Assembly (NCBI GenBank): GCA_037042915.1
Contig: CM073195.1
Location: 434,001-498,000 of the forward strand
Source: Auricularia sp. M13
Taxonomy: Eukaryota > Basidiomycota > Agaricomycetes > Auriculariales > Auriculariaceae
Direction of reading: 5' to 3'
DNA: 64,000 bases
Within the stretch, counting starts at the first letter, position 1. Each line of letters opens with the position of its first letter. Shown piece after piece: positions 9,172-20,787 of this stretch. The notes below the pieces were generated by a model, which saw only the letters and a list, made by a program, of their open reading frames with translations, had not been told where the DNA came from and ran no database searches. The translations under genes were made by a program, and so were the position numbers.

Positions 9172-12100
9172 ATGAACGTGGACTCTCGAGACGTCGACAT
9201 GGACGTCGACAATGCGTGAGTGTTTCGAGTATGCCGTCTCGATCTGATGCTGACGACCTCGCAGCCAGCCAGCGTCGAATCCGAACGCGCAGGCACAGGC
9301 TGTCGACGTCCAGATGGAAAATACCATCGACGAGAATGAATCGTGAGTTCTCGAGATGTTTCTACTGGCAGACGAGCCTCTGATGGCTTCGTTCAGGGAG
9401 GACCCCGCGTTCACCGCTCTGCCGTATTTCTGCGCCTGGCCCAGCCTGCGGGAGGCCAGATACATCGTGCGGACGAATCGAGACGTTGTGCCCGAGATAC
9501 CAGACTACCCCGTCGTCGACCCAACGCGCTGCGTCGACGGTCGGTTCGGTCTCTACGAGGCAAGCCAACTGCCGCAGATGCACGACGAGAACAACCTGCA
9601 CATGGCGTTCGTGCCGCTGCTCAAGCCGGTGGGCTCACAAGTTCCGCTGCAAATTGGCCGCGCCTGGTGGAATCTCCGGCACACCGACATGCTCGGAGAC
9701 TTGGGTTGGTATCGTCTCGAAGACGAGCACCTCCGACCAGCAGGCAGCGAGCTCTTCAAGTTGCCCACGCTGCTTCTAAATCGTATCGAAACGACGGAGC
9801 TGGAGACGACACCCCTTTGGCGGGCAGCCGTGGAGAAGCCAGGCCGCAGGACTGCGTTGGCCCGTATTCCAACGGAGCGGTACGACAAGTTCGTTGAGCT
9901 CACAAGCAGCCTGAGACGACAGTCGTTAAAGAAGTGGGACTGTCACGTCAACTTCGCAGAGTGGCAGCGCTGTCTGAACGAGATACGGGGCTGGATGGAG
10001 TTGGAGAAGAAGACGGGCGACCTCGAGGCGGGATTGGACGCATACATTCCCACCGTCTCGTCATACGAGGTTGCTCGCCGGGCGCGTATATATCAGGCTA
10101 CTCGGCACGTCGCGCCTTATCGGGGCTGCTTCACCACCAGTGACAAGTTCGCCATGTTCTACGCATCGCGAGACATTCCTGTGTGGCAGCTCCTGCCTTT
10201 CACTCGAGCACACTTCAACGAGCTCCTTGAGAAGCAGCGGGCGGGAGTCATCCGACGAGCCATGTACAGGATGTACGGGAGTCAGCAATGCGCTCATATA
10301 CACGACATCGAGCGCAACCATTATGTCGAGGCGCAGCCCGTCAGCGACATCACGACCTTCTCTGGATCAAACGTCGCCGTCACCGAGTCCGTCTGGAACG
10401 GCACCGAGGACGTCGGCTTCCAGGACAACGCGCCTGTACCCGTCGCAAGCTCGTCGAGCGGCGTTGCAGGTCCGAGTTCGACGAGCCATGACCCGAGGCT
10501 GGCTAAGCCGCCAGCGCCAGCGCCACTTCCTCCCCCGCCAGCGCATCTTCCTCCCCCGCCTGCGCATCTTCCTCCCGCGCCAGCGCATCTTGCAGGGCAT
10601 CTGCCTCCAGCGCCGCAGCTGTCAGCAGCCGGGCCATCGACAGGCGCGAAAGGGTCGGGCATGTCGTCCAAGCGCAAAAGACAGGGTATGTATCTGTTGG
10701 CTATTTCTCATGATAGGTTACTGACCAGAACTGCAAAGACCCGGGTTCCAGCGCGGATGCCCCGCCAAAGAAGCGCAACCGCGGAACGACTGCGAAGCTG
10801 CTCGAAGGGAAGAACTCGACAATTGGCCTGGACAACATTGTGCTCGTGGCGCCAGACAGGATTTCGGCTTACAAGAGCACGGAGCGGCCGCACTGGTTCC
10901 CAACGGTATTCATGCCCGCTCATAACGTCTCCGGGCGCGTGAATGTATCGCGGGAGCGGCAGCTGGACCTCATGACCGCCGACGTGCTGCCTGTGCCGCC
11001 GAACATCGGCAAGTTGCAGCTGCACAAGGTCCCCTTGGCATCGTATTTCGTCAACGCCTGGAAGGCCGCAAAGGAGCCCGGCTTTAACTTACGCAAGGGC
11101 AAGGGCGGTGTACCCCTCGCCAGTGCCACGCGGCCCCAGGAAGTCAAGAGCGGAAACTTGAATACCGCTAAACCCTTGCTGCATTGGCTCAAGATCCGTC
11201 CTTATTTTCTTCGGCGACTGGCGACGACGGATGCCAGTCAGAATCCAGGCATGTCCGCGCCTCATTGGCGAAATTTGTTGAAGTTGGTCGTGCCGGAGCA
11301 GCATGTCGCTCGCATGGTCAACTTGCTCGGTCTGGACGCGAGCCTGCCGCAACCAGCACCTAAGGTCACATCGTTGCCCAAGCCTGTGGATGATAGTGTG
11401 CAGGACGAAGACGAGCCTGCTCCGCTACCGCCCGCATCCCAACCGTCTGCTGCACAGTCCGGTCAAGCCGTACATGCTCCAGCGCCGCCGCATCCGCCGC
11501 CGCCTCCACCCCAGCCTGCGCCGCCGCCTCCGCCCCGTCTGAATCGTCCACGGCCGGCGAGAGTCTTCGACATCGACGAAGATTCTGACTCTTGCGAGGA
11601 GGAAATGAACGAAATGTACGGTCCCCCTAGTCCCCCCGTCCAGGCAAAGACCGTCTCTGAGCTCAAGGACACGCTCATTCGCGACCTTTTCGACGAACCC
11701 GAACAAGGCGAAGTAGCTCGACGGAGCGAGGCTGAGCGGCGCCAGGTCGAACCCAAGACCTGGTATATCTCAGAGCCCAAGAGCAAGAAGACGCGCCCGC
11801 TGACGTACTACACTGTGTGGTACTTCAGCGTGGATGAGGCAAACGACGACGCCCCAACGTTCTGGCTGATCAGTCGCAAGCATCGCGACTTCCACAACAT
11901 CAAGCGCGGCATGACGGAGTGGTGGGACTACAAGGCGAAGCGCATCATCTATCTGCCCTTGTCCACGCAGTACCTCGAAGGCGAGCAGCTGCTCAAGAAC
12001 TCGATTGAGTGGCGGACAAACGATGACCATCCGCAACTGGCACCTCGATCGCGACGGATTTGGCGGGCAGATTGGGATGGGTGAGTCCGCAGTTGTGCTC

Positions 12101-13064
12101 AGTCATTAATCACTCATGAAATTGTAGATGCTGGGAACGTGCGGGTGTCAAAAAACCGCAACCAAAGGCCAACAAGCAGGGTCCCGTTGCGGTTATGGGC
12201 CCCCTTGGCACCATCGTCGAGTGGCGCCGTTCGCGTTTCGAGGATCCGTCTGTGCCGCCGTTGTCTGTCGGGCCCGAGCCGCCAGCGGTGCCGTCGAGCT
12301 CGTCACGACTCGAACCACCTCCCACTGCTGGTCCAAAGCCTTTGACGACGCAGCCCGAGCCGCCTGCTGAGCCCCCCGCCAACAAGACACCGCCTGAGCC
12401 GCCTGCTGAGCCCCCCGCCAACAAGACGCCGCCCGAGCCGCCTGCTGAGCCGCCCGTCGAGATGCCGCCCGCCGAGCCGCTGAAGCGCATCGGTCAATAT
12501 ATCGACCGAATCAACCACCCGACCTTTGACGGTCACGAGCTTCCTCCCTTCACGGCGGGCAAGGACGACGATGCTGTCTGGCCGTCGCTGGATTGGCGCA
12601 GGTACATCATGTGGGAACTGACGGAGCTAGAGTTCCGCTATGAGCTCTTCTACCTCGACCTCACGATCCGGCAGAGTCACCCTGACCACGCGCCACTCCA
12701 GTTCGACGCAAAGCAGCGATATAGACAATGCCGCGGTTGCTGGGGTGGCTCCGACTTTGTCCCTGGCACGGACCGGAATGCGATCAACAAGCTGACCGTC
12801 GTCGATCGCACCGAGCGCCTCGAGAGCCTGTGGAACTTCTACACGTTCATGCGCCCTTGGCCTCGAGCTGACCAGTTCCTCAAACCGTGGGATGAGCTCG
12901 TCGCCATCGGCGGCAACATCCACTCCGTGAACTGCGAGTCCGAGCTCTTCTATGATCTGGAGAGCAGCGTTTGGCATTGCTTCGCCCAGTCCTTCATGGA
13001 CTATCGTCACAGACTGCCGCCGGTGCCTCACCTTCGTCCGGAATTGCCTGTAGCTGTAGCATAA
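9172..13064 (+). CDS. Large uncharacterised protein, 1229 aa, five exons (copy A)
   Basis: The model is exons 9172-9215, 9265-9342, 9397-10685, 10739-12080 and 12128-13064, with introns of 47-54 nt and consistent phases. The protein starts MNVDSRDVDMDVD (acidic). Blocks shared with copy B at 26243-30438 include CVDGRFGLYEA, NLHMAFVPL, DLGWYRLEDEHL, a LNEIRGWMELEKKTG segment, PYRGCFTTSD, and near the C-terminus WRRYIMWELTELEFRYELF (about residue 1072). Three proline-rich linkers (about 409-445, 718-742 and 989-1035, the last built of EPPAEPPANKTP units) separate the conserved parts. I see no membrane helices and no catalytic signature. It resembles, from memory, an expanded unnamed Agaricomycete family. 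It is the outermost plus-strand gene of the candidate element, and its paralogue also sits beside a KDZ remnant. Function is unknown. Confidence 0.8.
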
Positions 13065-13149
13065 GTTGTATTATAGCTGTATCGTAGCTCGTTTTTTTCT
13101 CATCTCGACACACTGTATCTTTCGCACACAACTCGCGCAATACATCTGC

Positions 13150-13324
13150 TCTGCTTTGACCATTTTGGGAGTCAGGAGTGACTTGTGTTTTATTCCGCCT
13201 TACAAGTTGCTCTGGGAGTACAAGTTTTATTTCACCATTAACTTTGGGAGTACAAGTCTCGGGTTCAGGAGTCAGGAGCAGTCAAAGTCAGGGCCTGGGA
13301 GTTCTGGGAGCTGGGAGTAGCAAA
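13150..13324 (+). repeat. Right terminal inverted array (GGGAGT-rich)
   Basis: Several GGGAGT and TCAGGAGTCAGGAG words occur, ending with CTGGGAGTAGCAAACCA. This is the inverted counterpart of 19-240 and begins about 85 bp after the stop codon of copy A. I could not identify a target-site duplication, since the left flank is cut by the window edge. Confidence 0.55.
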
Positions 13325-14214
13325 CCAAAATACAAGTGTCTAACATATCTGTGTACCGCCGTGACATCCCAATACCGCGGATGTGCTGTGACCTGTGACA
13401 TACCACGATGATTACCGCGCCGCGCGTCTCAGAGGGCGCGTGGCGCGGTAAGGTAATAATTTCGATGCTTACAGTATGGTTTCGCTTGCTCCTCCGGAAT
13501 GGCAAACATGTGCAATGCACGTCACATTCATTATTGCTGTGTGGTTTTTCGGCAGCATGCCACGTACGCTGTTATCTTTATTGGCTGTCAGAACTTCAGT
13601 ACCCAATGCGCCAGTGACCCACCTCCACCGTCGCACGATCAGACTGCCTCGGACCGCCGCTGCCATCACCTGTACAGCGGCATACTACTCGCCGTCTTTC
13701 TTATCAGGATCTCGTCACACGTCTTATTGTTTTCTCATGCGCGAAAGGCGGGACAGAAGTGACAATGTGACGCGAGGTCGTCCTGTTGTTATCAGCTCGT
13801 TCCCATGGGAGTGCAAATTCTAGCGACATCTGTACACCCGTCACACTCTCGCATTATCATATTCTCGCGTGATCAAGTGTGCTTCAGGCGCTGTATTCTC
13901 GGGCGGCTTGTACCATCCATGAATGCTAGTGCTGGGAACAAATGCCCGTCGGCGTACCCAATCGAAGCCAGTCCGCGGAAGATAACTGTAAAGGGCGATG
14001 CATCAGTAGAGGCGTTTCCACTCAGTTTTGTACTGCAGATTCCAGCATAGAAAGGTAGGACCTACTACCAAGCCAGAGAAATTCCTTTCAAGTATGGAAG
14101 AAAATTTGCCTCCATTGCACAGCCACACCGTTTCGCGTCTTTAACATTGTTATTTATGAAGGTGGCACATACTGCTAGTTATTCTTCACGTCGCGGTCGG
14201 TATCTAACGCAGCA
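13325..14214. other. Intergenic stretch without a supported gene
   Basis: Short ORFs exist on both strands but none shows coding composition or plausible splicing. I see no repeats beyond short A/T runs. Confidence 0.3.
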
Positions 14215-14700
14215 ATGTCGTCCCTTCGGCAACTTCTCGACGAACTGGAAAGCCTGCTAAGCCAGGAAGGAACAGCCCCGGACACTACCTCTTTGACAGC
14301 GGGGTGTTTTGACTTGGTCAAGTACCTTGAAAACAAAGCCAAGGTGGGCTCATCCGTTCAAAGGCATCACAAAGCTCAGTTAGTCTCAGACGCTACCAGG
14401 GATCATGGAAAACGTTCCCAAAACATTCTGGGCACGTGTGCTGGAAGAGCTACGCTCAAATTTCGAGGCTACATCGTCAAAGCTCAATACGGGCGCCCAG
14501 GCGGCCGATTGATGCCGCCTGCAATCTATGACCATGCTTGTGTTGACTGCGACCCTTTGCCGGACACCCAGGTATGAGTCTATGCGGTCTCTTCGAATAA
14601 GTTCTAAACTTCGCATCTGACTCAGTTCGTGTACACATTCATCGGTTGCGACCTTGGTATTGCTACAATCTCCTATAAACTAGCGACCATAGATGGGAAT
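14215..14700 (+). CDS. Small uncertain gene or gene fragment
   Basis: The first 43 codons (MSSLRQLLDELESLLSQEG) look coding, with a leucine-heptad character. A 46-nt GT-AG intron (14344-14389) would join them in phase 0 to a segment reading TLPGIMENVPKTFWARVLEE, which stops after about 40 residues. The unspliced frame instead stays open to 14577 and contains YDHACVDCDPL, after which a further GT-AG pair could lead to FVYTFIGCDLGIATISYKLA. I cannot decide between the readings, so it may be a broken gene. I do not recognise the product. Confidence 0.3.
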
Positions 14701-15229
14701 TCTCAGAGAACGTCTGACAGCCTGTCTGTTCGAAGGCACTGATGGTGGTACCAAGTAGCTCGCGGTGTTGGCGCCATCAGATATACCGCAGGCCGTAGGG
14801 AAGGACTGCGCCTGTGTGGCCACTCTCCCGATCTACGGCGGCAAGTGAGCACATCCTTCCACATGCGCTCGAGCACGAAGCGTATCTCTAGCAATGAGCC
14901 CGCGCTGCAGGCAACCTGGGCTACCTCATGCGCAACGGGCGCTCAATGCACAAGTACGAGTTCGGTTTGTGCATCGCCGTTGTGCTCGGCAGTCTGGTCG
15001 TACTGTGCTTTCCAAAGCTCAGATTGAACCAGTCAGTCCGGCAGGAGCGCGTGGTCTGCAAATGACGCCAGCGGCTGTGGGAATGATGAGGAAACAATGG
15101 CTACTCACCGTGAACAGCGGGTATCATGCGACGCTCGGCGTCGGCGCAAGGATGTGCGACCCAGCGTCGACAGAACAGCCGCAGTCATGAGCAGGTGAAC
15201 AAGACAACGGCCAAGGGGCGCAAACGAGA

Positions 15230-15985
15230 AAGCACAACCTCCGCGCCTCGAAGGTCGGCGGGAGCAGGCCGTTCTCGACGTCGGACGGTTCGATTTCAAT
15301 GCAAATGCTCTCAATCCGCCGAAACCATCAGTTAGTGAGATGTATCACAGTGCATCCCTTAAGCTTCTCGCGCTGCGCCTCATTGTCGAGTGCCTGCAGC
15401 ACGAGCTCGATGACGCGCGGGGGCTCCAGCGCGAGCTGGGCGTCCACCGCAACCTTCTCGCCCAGCGCGCGCGACGCAAGCGTCGCTAACTGCGCGGCCT
15501 CCGGCACCGCAATGCCCACGAGGTTCTCGCACAGTGACTTCCGTGCACGTACACCTGCTGCAGCAGCGTGCACGCGCTGTGCGCGTGCTCGCAGCGCTCC
15601 AGGCCGACGTACTCGCCCTTCGCCAGCTTCATGATGTCCTATGTACCCACACAATGCACATCAGTAAGGGTAACGGACAAGAAGGAAAGTGAGCGAAGAG
15701 GAGAAGGCAGGCGACATGCAGGCCTTAACTCGGTCTATGATCTTGGGGCGCCTGGACTTGTCGACGAGCCGGTGTGCAGCCAGCCGTCGTCCTCGATGAG
15801 CTTGCGCGTGTTCTCAGGGTCCTTGTATTCCCCAGAGATGCACACGTCGGACTTGAATGTAAATCTCGCCGCGTGGGTACGGCTTGTCATTACCCGAGTA
15901 GACTGAGCCCATCACGGGCATGTCGACAAGCTTGACGTGGCAGAACTGGCAGAACGCGTGCGGCATGCCCGCGAACCCGCCCGGT
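15230..15985 (-). pseudogene. Long-chain acyl-CoA synthetase remnant
   Basis: Minus-strand blocks match the C-terminal half of AMP-binding long-chain fatty acyl-CoA synthetases: CHVKLVDMPVMGSVYSG then DKPYPRGEI, EYKDPENTRKLIEDDGWLHT, KIIDRV, IMKLAKGEYVGLER, and EPSDVENGLLPPTF. The live enzyme activates fatty acids to acyl-CoA using ATP. Here the frame breaks between PRGEI and the EYKDPENT block, another break follows GWLHT, and the adenylate-binding N-terminal half is absent. The fragment straddles the outer edge of the left inverted-repeat arm (15768), so the part downstream of GWLHT exists only in this copy. Confidence 0.7.
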
Positions 15986-18505
15986 CAGTCTGCATCACAT
16001 GTCACGGATGGTCCGCGGTAAGCTCCCCCGCGGTGTCACGGCGGGAGAGAGGCGGTAATAGTACTTGTGCTTACTGTTCCTCTTGTTGTCGGCGAGCATG
16101 GCGCTTGAATAAAGCGGCGAGCGGTGGCCTGCTTCAACCCTCGAACCCTCGGACGCGACTTTGAGCACGATTGCCCATCCACTGGCGCCGCGAGCTCGGC
16201 GTGAGCACGAGATCGAACGCGTCAAGAGGAGGAGAATCGACGGGCACTGCGCGAGCGCGCTATGCGGCTCACCGAGGAGAAGCTGCAATACCAGTAGGCA
16301 GACGGCCTCGGGCCGCTCGACACGACCGTGCGGCCGAAATACGCGCTCGACGCGCACGCACGCGGACATCGCGACGCCGGCCGCGCTGGACACGCCCGTG
16401 TTGTCGCTCAAGCCCGCGCGCTAGAAGCACTCAGAGGCCCGAGGAATGTTTCTGGCGTCGCACACTTCGCGCGCATAGAGGATGCCCACGCGACGGTGTG
16501 TGAGCGGCAACGCCGCGAAACGGCTCGGCGGCGTGCAGATCTTCTTGGGCGGGCTGGAACGCGTCCACACTTGCTCCCTCGATTGCATCAGTGCTCGACG
16601 ACGATATATTGCAACGTGCCTGAGTGTTTGGTCAGGGACCTGCTGCCGCATCGAGTTTCCCTTCATTTGTACGCCCGCCTCATCCTTGTACTCAAGATTT
16701 GATCTAACGTCTGCTCCAGGAAGCGCTGGCGGCATGCACGCTATCAGTGCCACTGCTCGCAGTGTATCTGCCCAGCCTGCGCCGGCCCAGATATCCTCGT
16801 CTTGCCGTGGATGGCGCTACTTCATCCCGTGTATCACGGGCGCCGTGTGCAGCACCATCATCGCCGTCGTCTCCGTACCCGTCCTTGTATGCTGGCTAGG
16901 AACCACAACGCCCTGTGGCCCTTGTGATACGCCATGCGGCAGGCTGCTTCGACGATTTCCGCGCACCCAGTGAGGACGAGTTGCAGTAGCCACGCCCTCC
17001 ATGACGTTGCGCTCTCGACGATCAGACAGACGCCGCCCAACGATAGCCTGTCGACGCGCAGTGACACAATTTATCGGCGCCGACGCACTTTCGCTCCCTT
17101 TGAACGTTGAACCGTAAAGCCCACCCAGTGGCGCGCGACCGACACGGCCTCAGCGGTCTGTTCAGTACTTACAACGACCGCGAGAGCCGTGAAGGCTCTG
17201 GAAGGGATGTGCCGGGCGACGGTAGGCACGGCGACGATACAAGACTGCTCGACGGCGTGAGCAGCGGTCAGAGCGGTCTATAGAGCACTTACAGCATCCA
17301 TGAACGCCGCTGGAGCGTAGGCTGGCGGAGGGCTGGTATGGGGGCGACGTTGGGCTACTGAACGGCGTGAGCAGAGGCCACAGCAGTCTATCAAGCACTT
17401 ACGACGACCGGGCGGATTTTAGAGCATGCAGAAACAGTAGCTGGCCGATAACAAATGGAGTAACTGCTAATTACTGCTGCAAGGTGTGAGCAGCGACCAG
17501 CTCGTTCTTGGGAGAACTTACGATGACCGAGCGAGCCGTGAGCGCTCGGCGAGGGAGCAGCTGGCCGACGGCGAGTACAGCAACCATAGAGTGCTGCAGG
17601 ACGGCGTGAGCAGCGGTCAGAGCGGTCTATAGAACACTTACAGCATCCACGAACGCCGCTGGAGCGTAGGCTGGCGGAGGGCTGGTACGGGGGCGACGCT
17701 GGGCTACTGAACGGCGTGAGCAGAGGCCACAGCAGTCTATCAAGCACTTACGACGACCGGGCGGATTTTAGAGCATGCAGAAACAGTAGCTGGCCGATAA
17801 CAAATGGAGTAACTGCTAATTACTGCTGTAAGGTGTGAGCAGCGACCAGCTCGTTCTGGGGAGAACTTACGATGACCGAGCGAGCCGTGAGCGCTCGGCG
17901 AGGGAGCTGCTGGCCGATGACGAACATAGCGACGACACAGCGCTGCGAACGGCGTCAGCGGCGGCAAGCATATTCTGTGAGGCAGTTACGACGACCCAGC
18001 GACTTACCGGGGTTCGGCGAAGGAGCTGCTGACGGATGACGGACACAGCAACGGTACAGGGCTGCGCGACGGCGTCAGCAGCGGTCAGAGTGGTCTATAG
18101 AACGCTTACGACGACCGCGAGTGCTGTTCGAGCGCAGGCCTCGTCGAGCTCGGCAGCGACGACGGAATTGAGCTGCCGTCTGCGCCAGGCTTGCGAATGG
18201 CCCTTGGAGCGCGCCGGTGGCCCGTGGCCGCTGGCTCCGATAACGGCCCAGAGACCTCGCCCGTATCACGGCGCCATCGCAGGACGTCTGTGAACTCTTC
18301 AGGTGCGCATTCCGCGGATGCAGCAACGCACAGACCATCTTACAGCTGCGCAGCGGCTCCTCCGGTGGTCACGAGTCGCGCGGCAGGAAGCAAGAGCGTC
18401 GGAGTCCGGATGTATTATCTCTTCCTGCTCTCGCTCGGCGAACACTGCCGTCTTTTCCTTTTTTTTTCCATGCCTATATCGGTCGCGCTCTCGCATTTCT
18501 CTCCT
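15768..18505 (+). repeat. Left arm of a long inverted repeat
   Basis: This 2.7-kb arm reappears inverted at 54362-56872 with very few substitutions, judged from long identical peptides and DNA words (for example the 75-residue frame at 15937-16164 and its exact partner at 56482-56709). The right arm lacks about 225 bp of this copy (near 17920-18145) and about 10 bp near 16350. The arm contains part of the acyl-CoA synthetase remnant, an unresolved coding-like stretch and the module array. Confidence 0.85.
17150..18125 (-). repeat. Array of exon/intron-like modules (left)
   Basis: Read on the minus strand, the array alternates 65-75 bp blocks with 45-48 bp blocks that begin GTAAGT and end CAG, with a CTGCTCAC branch-like word. 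The higher-order period is about 349 bp. It is the inverted partner of 54778-55480, where coordinates of single modules are given, plus extra modules that the right arm has lost. Confidence 0.7.
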
Positions 18506-18951
18506 GTGTCAATCACCTCGGCGCTCTCAACCTTGACCGAGTTCCTGTCTGCTAGACATTATCAGCTTCTGTCAAGAATGGCACGTGTCGCTTTCCACTG
18601 GCCGGTCGGACGCGTTGGAACTCCGAGTGCAATTCCCAACGCATGCATATTGCTAGCATCGACGGTGCCCCTGTCGCACGGATCTTATGGCCTGCGATGA
18701 GCCGCTACGGCCGCGTGCGGGACTGGCTTGCTCTGCAACCTTCCTCCATCGTCGAGCCAGACGGTGCACCAGTGGTGTGAAGCAACGTCAACGTGTATTC
18801 AATAAAGCGGGGTAATTTTCTACATCATATTGCGCGCGCGTTGAGCATGGATATGAAGCGTTGGTCGTCAGCGTGACGGATGAGGACGGGGCGCTCCTCG
18901 CTGGACGTGCTGGAGGGGCATAGTTGACATGTGCAGTAAATCCGGCGGCGT
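18506..18951. other. Spacer without a supported gene
   Basis: This lies between the inner edge of the inverted-repeat arm and the 3' end of the WOPR gene. I see no convincing gene or repeat. Confidence 0.3.
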
Positions 18952-19890
18952 CTACAGCGCTGGGGGCGAGGAGCACGAGTAGCGGGTCAGAACTTGTTCG
19001 TGATCGATGTTCGCAGGCTGTTCTCGGATTGCGCCAGGGAAGATCGCCTGCGCGTCTTGGTGGATCGGCTGAGACCCGGGTGAGAAAACGTGTGCTGGAT
19101 TGAGCGAGTTCGGTGGGGGTTGAGAGTTCGGCGTCGGCTGCAGGGGAATCGCAGCGAGGGTGGCGGGGTTGTCCATAGTGGCATAGATGTTCTGGTGGTC
19201 GACCTTCCGCGATCGCGACTTGACGCTGCGGTACATGCCGGGTGGGATGAGAATGGTGCGCAATGTGGGGTCGAGGTCGATCGTGGGGAGATGTTTCAGA
19301 TCGTCTTGCGTCCAGTAGGCAGTGATATGCCATTTCCGACAGGGGCCCGGCCGGTCGTTCACATAGGCACTGTACGATTGCTTCACCAGCCTGCCGTTGG
19401 CTTCTTGCTCACATGCTGAGCTGCTTGTTCGTGCGATGTCGGCAGGGGATGCTTTTGTAGATGAAGCAGCGGGTGTGCTGGCACAGGCGTGATCAATACA
19501 GCGGTACTACAGCAGGGAGCGGTATGTACGCTACTCACAATGGCTCCTTAACGGCGCTCCCAGAGACGCGCTCTTCGTAGAATAGAAAGGGTTCACGCAT
19601 GCGAGATTGTCTCCAGAAATGACCGTCCGTCCAGCGCTGCATGCCGTAGATATCTTCTTCCCATACGAAGACTGATCCAGAGCGAACGTACGCGATGCGC
19701 TCAGGCTGCCGAATGGGTGAGACCGCGCAGGTATGGTGGAAGGTACACGCACGTCGTTAAGGCGGCGGGATACTTTCTGGAGGATACCTAGCCGCACGGC
19801 CTCGAGCACAACATGGGCGTCGGATGCGCTTCGCAAATGTAGCCGGGCGTGCGTAGGACACTGGACGTCCTGTTCGTGTGTAAAGAGCAT
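18952..19890 (-). CDS. Gti1/Pac2 (WOPR) family transcriptional regulator, 276 aa
   Basis: The model is exons 19890-19753, 19705-19539 and 19477-18952 with introns of 47 and 61 nt, all phases consistent. WOPR proteins (Wor1, Ryp1, Gti1, Pac2) are fungus-specific DNA-binding regulators of morphology and development. The N-terminal lobe shows HARLHLRSASDAHVVLEAVR, SGSVFVWEEDIYGMQRWTDG and SRMREPFLFYEE (residues about 14-95). The second lobe starts at GRLVKQSYSAYV (about 131) and continues KWHITAYWTQDDLKHLPTI and GMYRSVKSRS. The last 80 residues are a Pro/Asn/Gln-rich tail. At 276 aa it is short for the family but both halves of the domain are present. The start at 19890 is the first ATG in frame, and a short upstream exon cannot be excluded. 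It looks intact. Confidence 0.85.
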
Positions 19891-19944
19891 TGAAACGGCA
19901 GTGAGGAGGCTGAGGATGAGGCGAACAATTTGAGTCGCTAACCT

Positions 19945-20190
19945 TTATGTTTGTGCCGCCGACGCGGGTGCAGACGCGGCGATGTATTCGAGACCAGGGA
20001 GATTAGCGAATGACGTGATGAGGGAGTCGCAGGCTATCTTGAGGGAAAGGAGAGTATTGTAGAGTACAATGGACATGGGAGCTCCGTGTTGAAAGATCTT
20101 GTCGTTGTGGACGTAGCCAAGGCCGCCAGGTATGATTTCTTGCGCGAGAGAATTAAGATTTGGTCTGTGCTTCTTGATGTCGACAGATAT
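19945..20190 (-). CDS. Unidentified coding exon, about 80 codons
   Basis: The minus-strand frame reads HRPNLNSLAQEII, PGGLGYVHNDKIF and SIVLYNTLLSLKIACDSLIT before a TAA at 19945. Its mixed hydrophobic and polar composition looks coding, but I find no start and no family. It ends 55 bp upstream of the WOPR start on the same strand. It may be the 3' exon of a broken gene. Confidence 0.35.
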   Translation of the reverse strand: MSVDIKKHRPNLNSLAQEIIPGGLGYVHNDKIFQHGAPMSIVLYNTLLSLKIACDSLITSFANLPGLEYIAASAPASAAQT

Positions 20191-20229
20191 GGTAAGTGCA
20201 GTATACTAATGGCACTCCCGCAGCGCATG

Positions 20230-20787
20230 TTTCATCATTCTAGACTGTTCCCGGTTTTCACACATATCAGGGGCATAGTGGCGTTGTGTGTCCGGGGTTT
20301 GAATCGCCTGACCAAAACGGAACGGCATATAAATCAGGCGTTGGTCGCGGCAAAAGCCATCATAACTATGTACGACGACACGGGCACATCTCCTGTTTTT
20401 CTCATCGTGGGCCTCACCCTTGTGCTTGTTGTCGCTGGTGCAACGGAGATTCTCGTGGCTCTGAATGCGCAGCGGGGGACCGCAGGCAGTCTTGAGCGCG
20501 ACGACGTGGAAATGGCATCTTTCGTGGAGTATTCCACGTCGGATGATAACTTCCGCGCTAGGAGGGGGCACTCGGACGCCGCGGAGCCATCACGGGCGCG
20601 GAAGGAGCCCCAGCCAAGGCGTCTGGCTTCAGCGGATGCAGCAGTCTGTCGTACGAACTTGGACGAGGTGGAGAGACGGCCACAGATCGTCATCCGCGAC
20701 TATTCCGCGAATCGTGGCCTTTATCAACGCCAGCTCATCTGTCCATTGCCCTCCAATCCCCCGTCTGCGCCTAGTTGTGCAGAATAG
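20230..20787 (+). CDS. Possible membrane protein fragment
   Basis: The plus-strand frame contains FPVFTHIRGIVALCVRGLNR and a strong hydrophobic helix, VFLIVGLTLVLVVAGATEIL, then a charged tail (ERDDVEMASF.EYSTSDD). The minus strand is also open, so coding sense is not certain. The first part is vaguely like basidiomycete multi-pass DUF6533-type proteins, but the match is weak. Confidence 0.25.
   Translation, partial: FHHSRLFPVFTHIRGIVALCVRGLNRLTKTERHINQALVAAKAIITMYDDTGTSPVFLIVGLTLVLVVAGATEILVALNAQRGTAGSLERDDVEMASFVEYSTSDDNFRARRGHSDAAEPSRARKEPQPRRLASADAAVCRTNLDEVERRPQIVIRDYSANRGLYQRQLICPLPSNPPSAPSCAE

Larger units (their letters stand above)
19..13324. mobile_element. Candidate composite KDZ-type element, 13.3 kb
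   Basis: Outward-facing inverted GGGAGT arrays bracket a KDZ transposase remnant, a TET/JBP-like dioxygenase gene, three further genes and two palindrome clusters. KDZ elements carrying TET/JBP genes are established in basidiomycetes; the extra genes and palindromes are not, as far as I know. The transposase is 5'-truncated, so this copy is probably not autonomous. The boundaries are my inference from the inverted ends alone. Confidence 0.45.
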
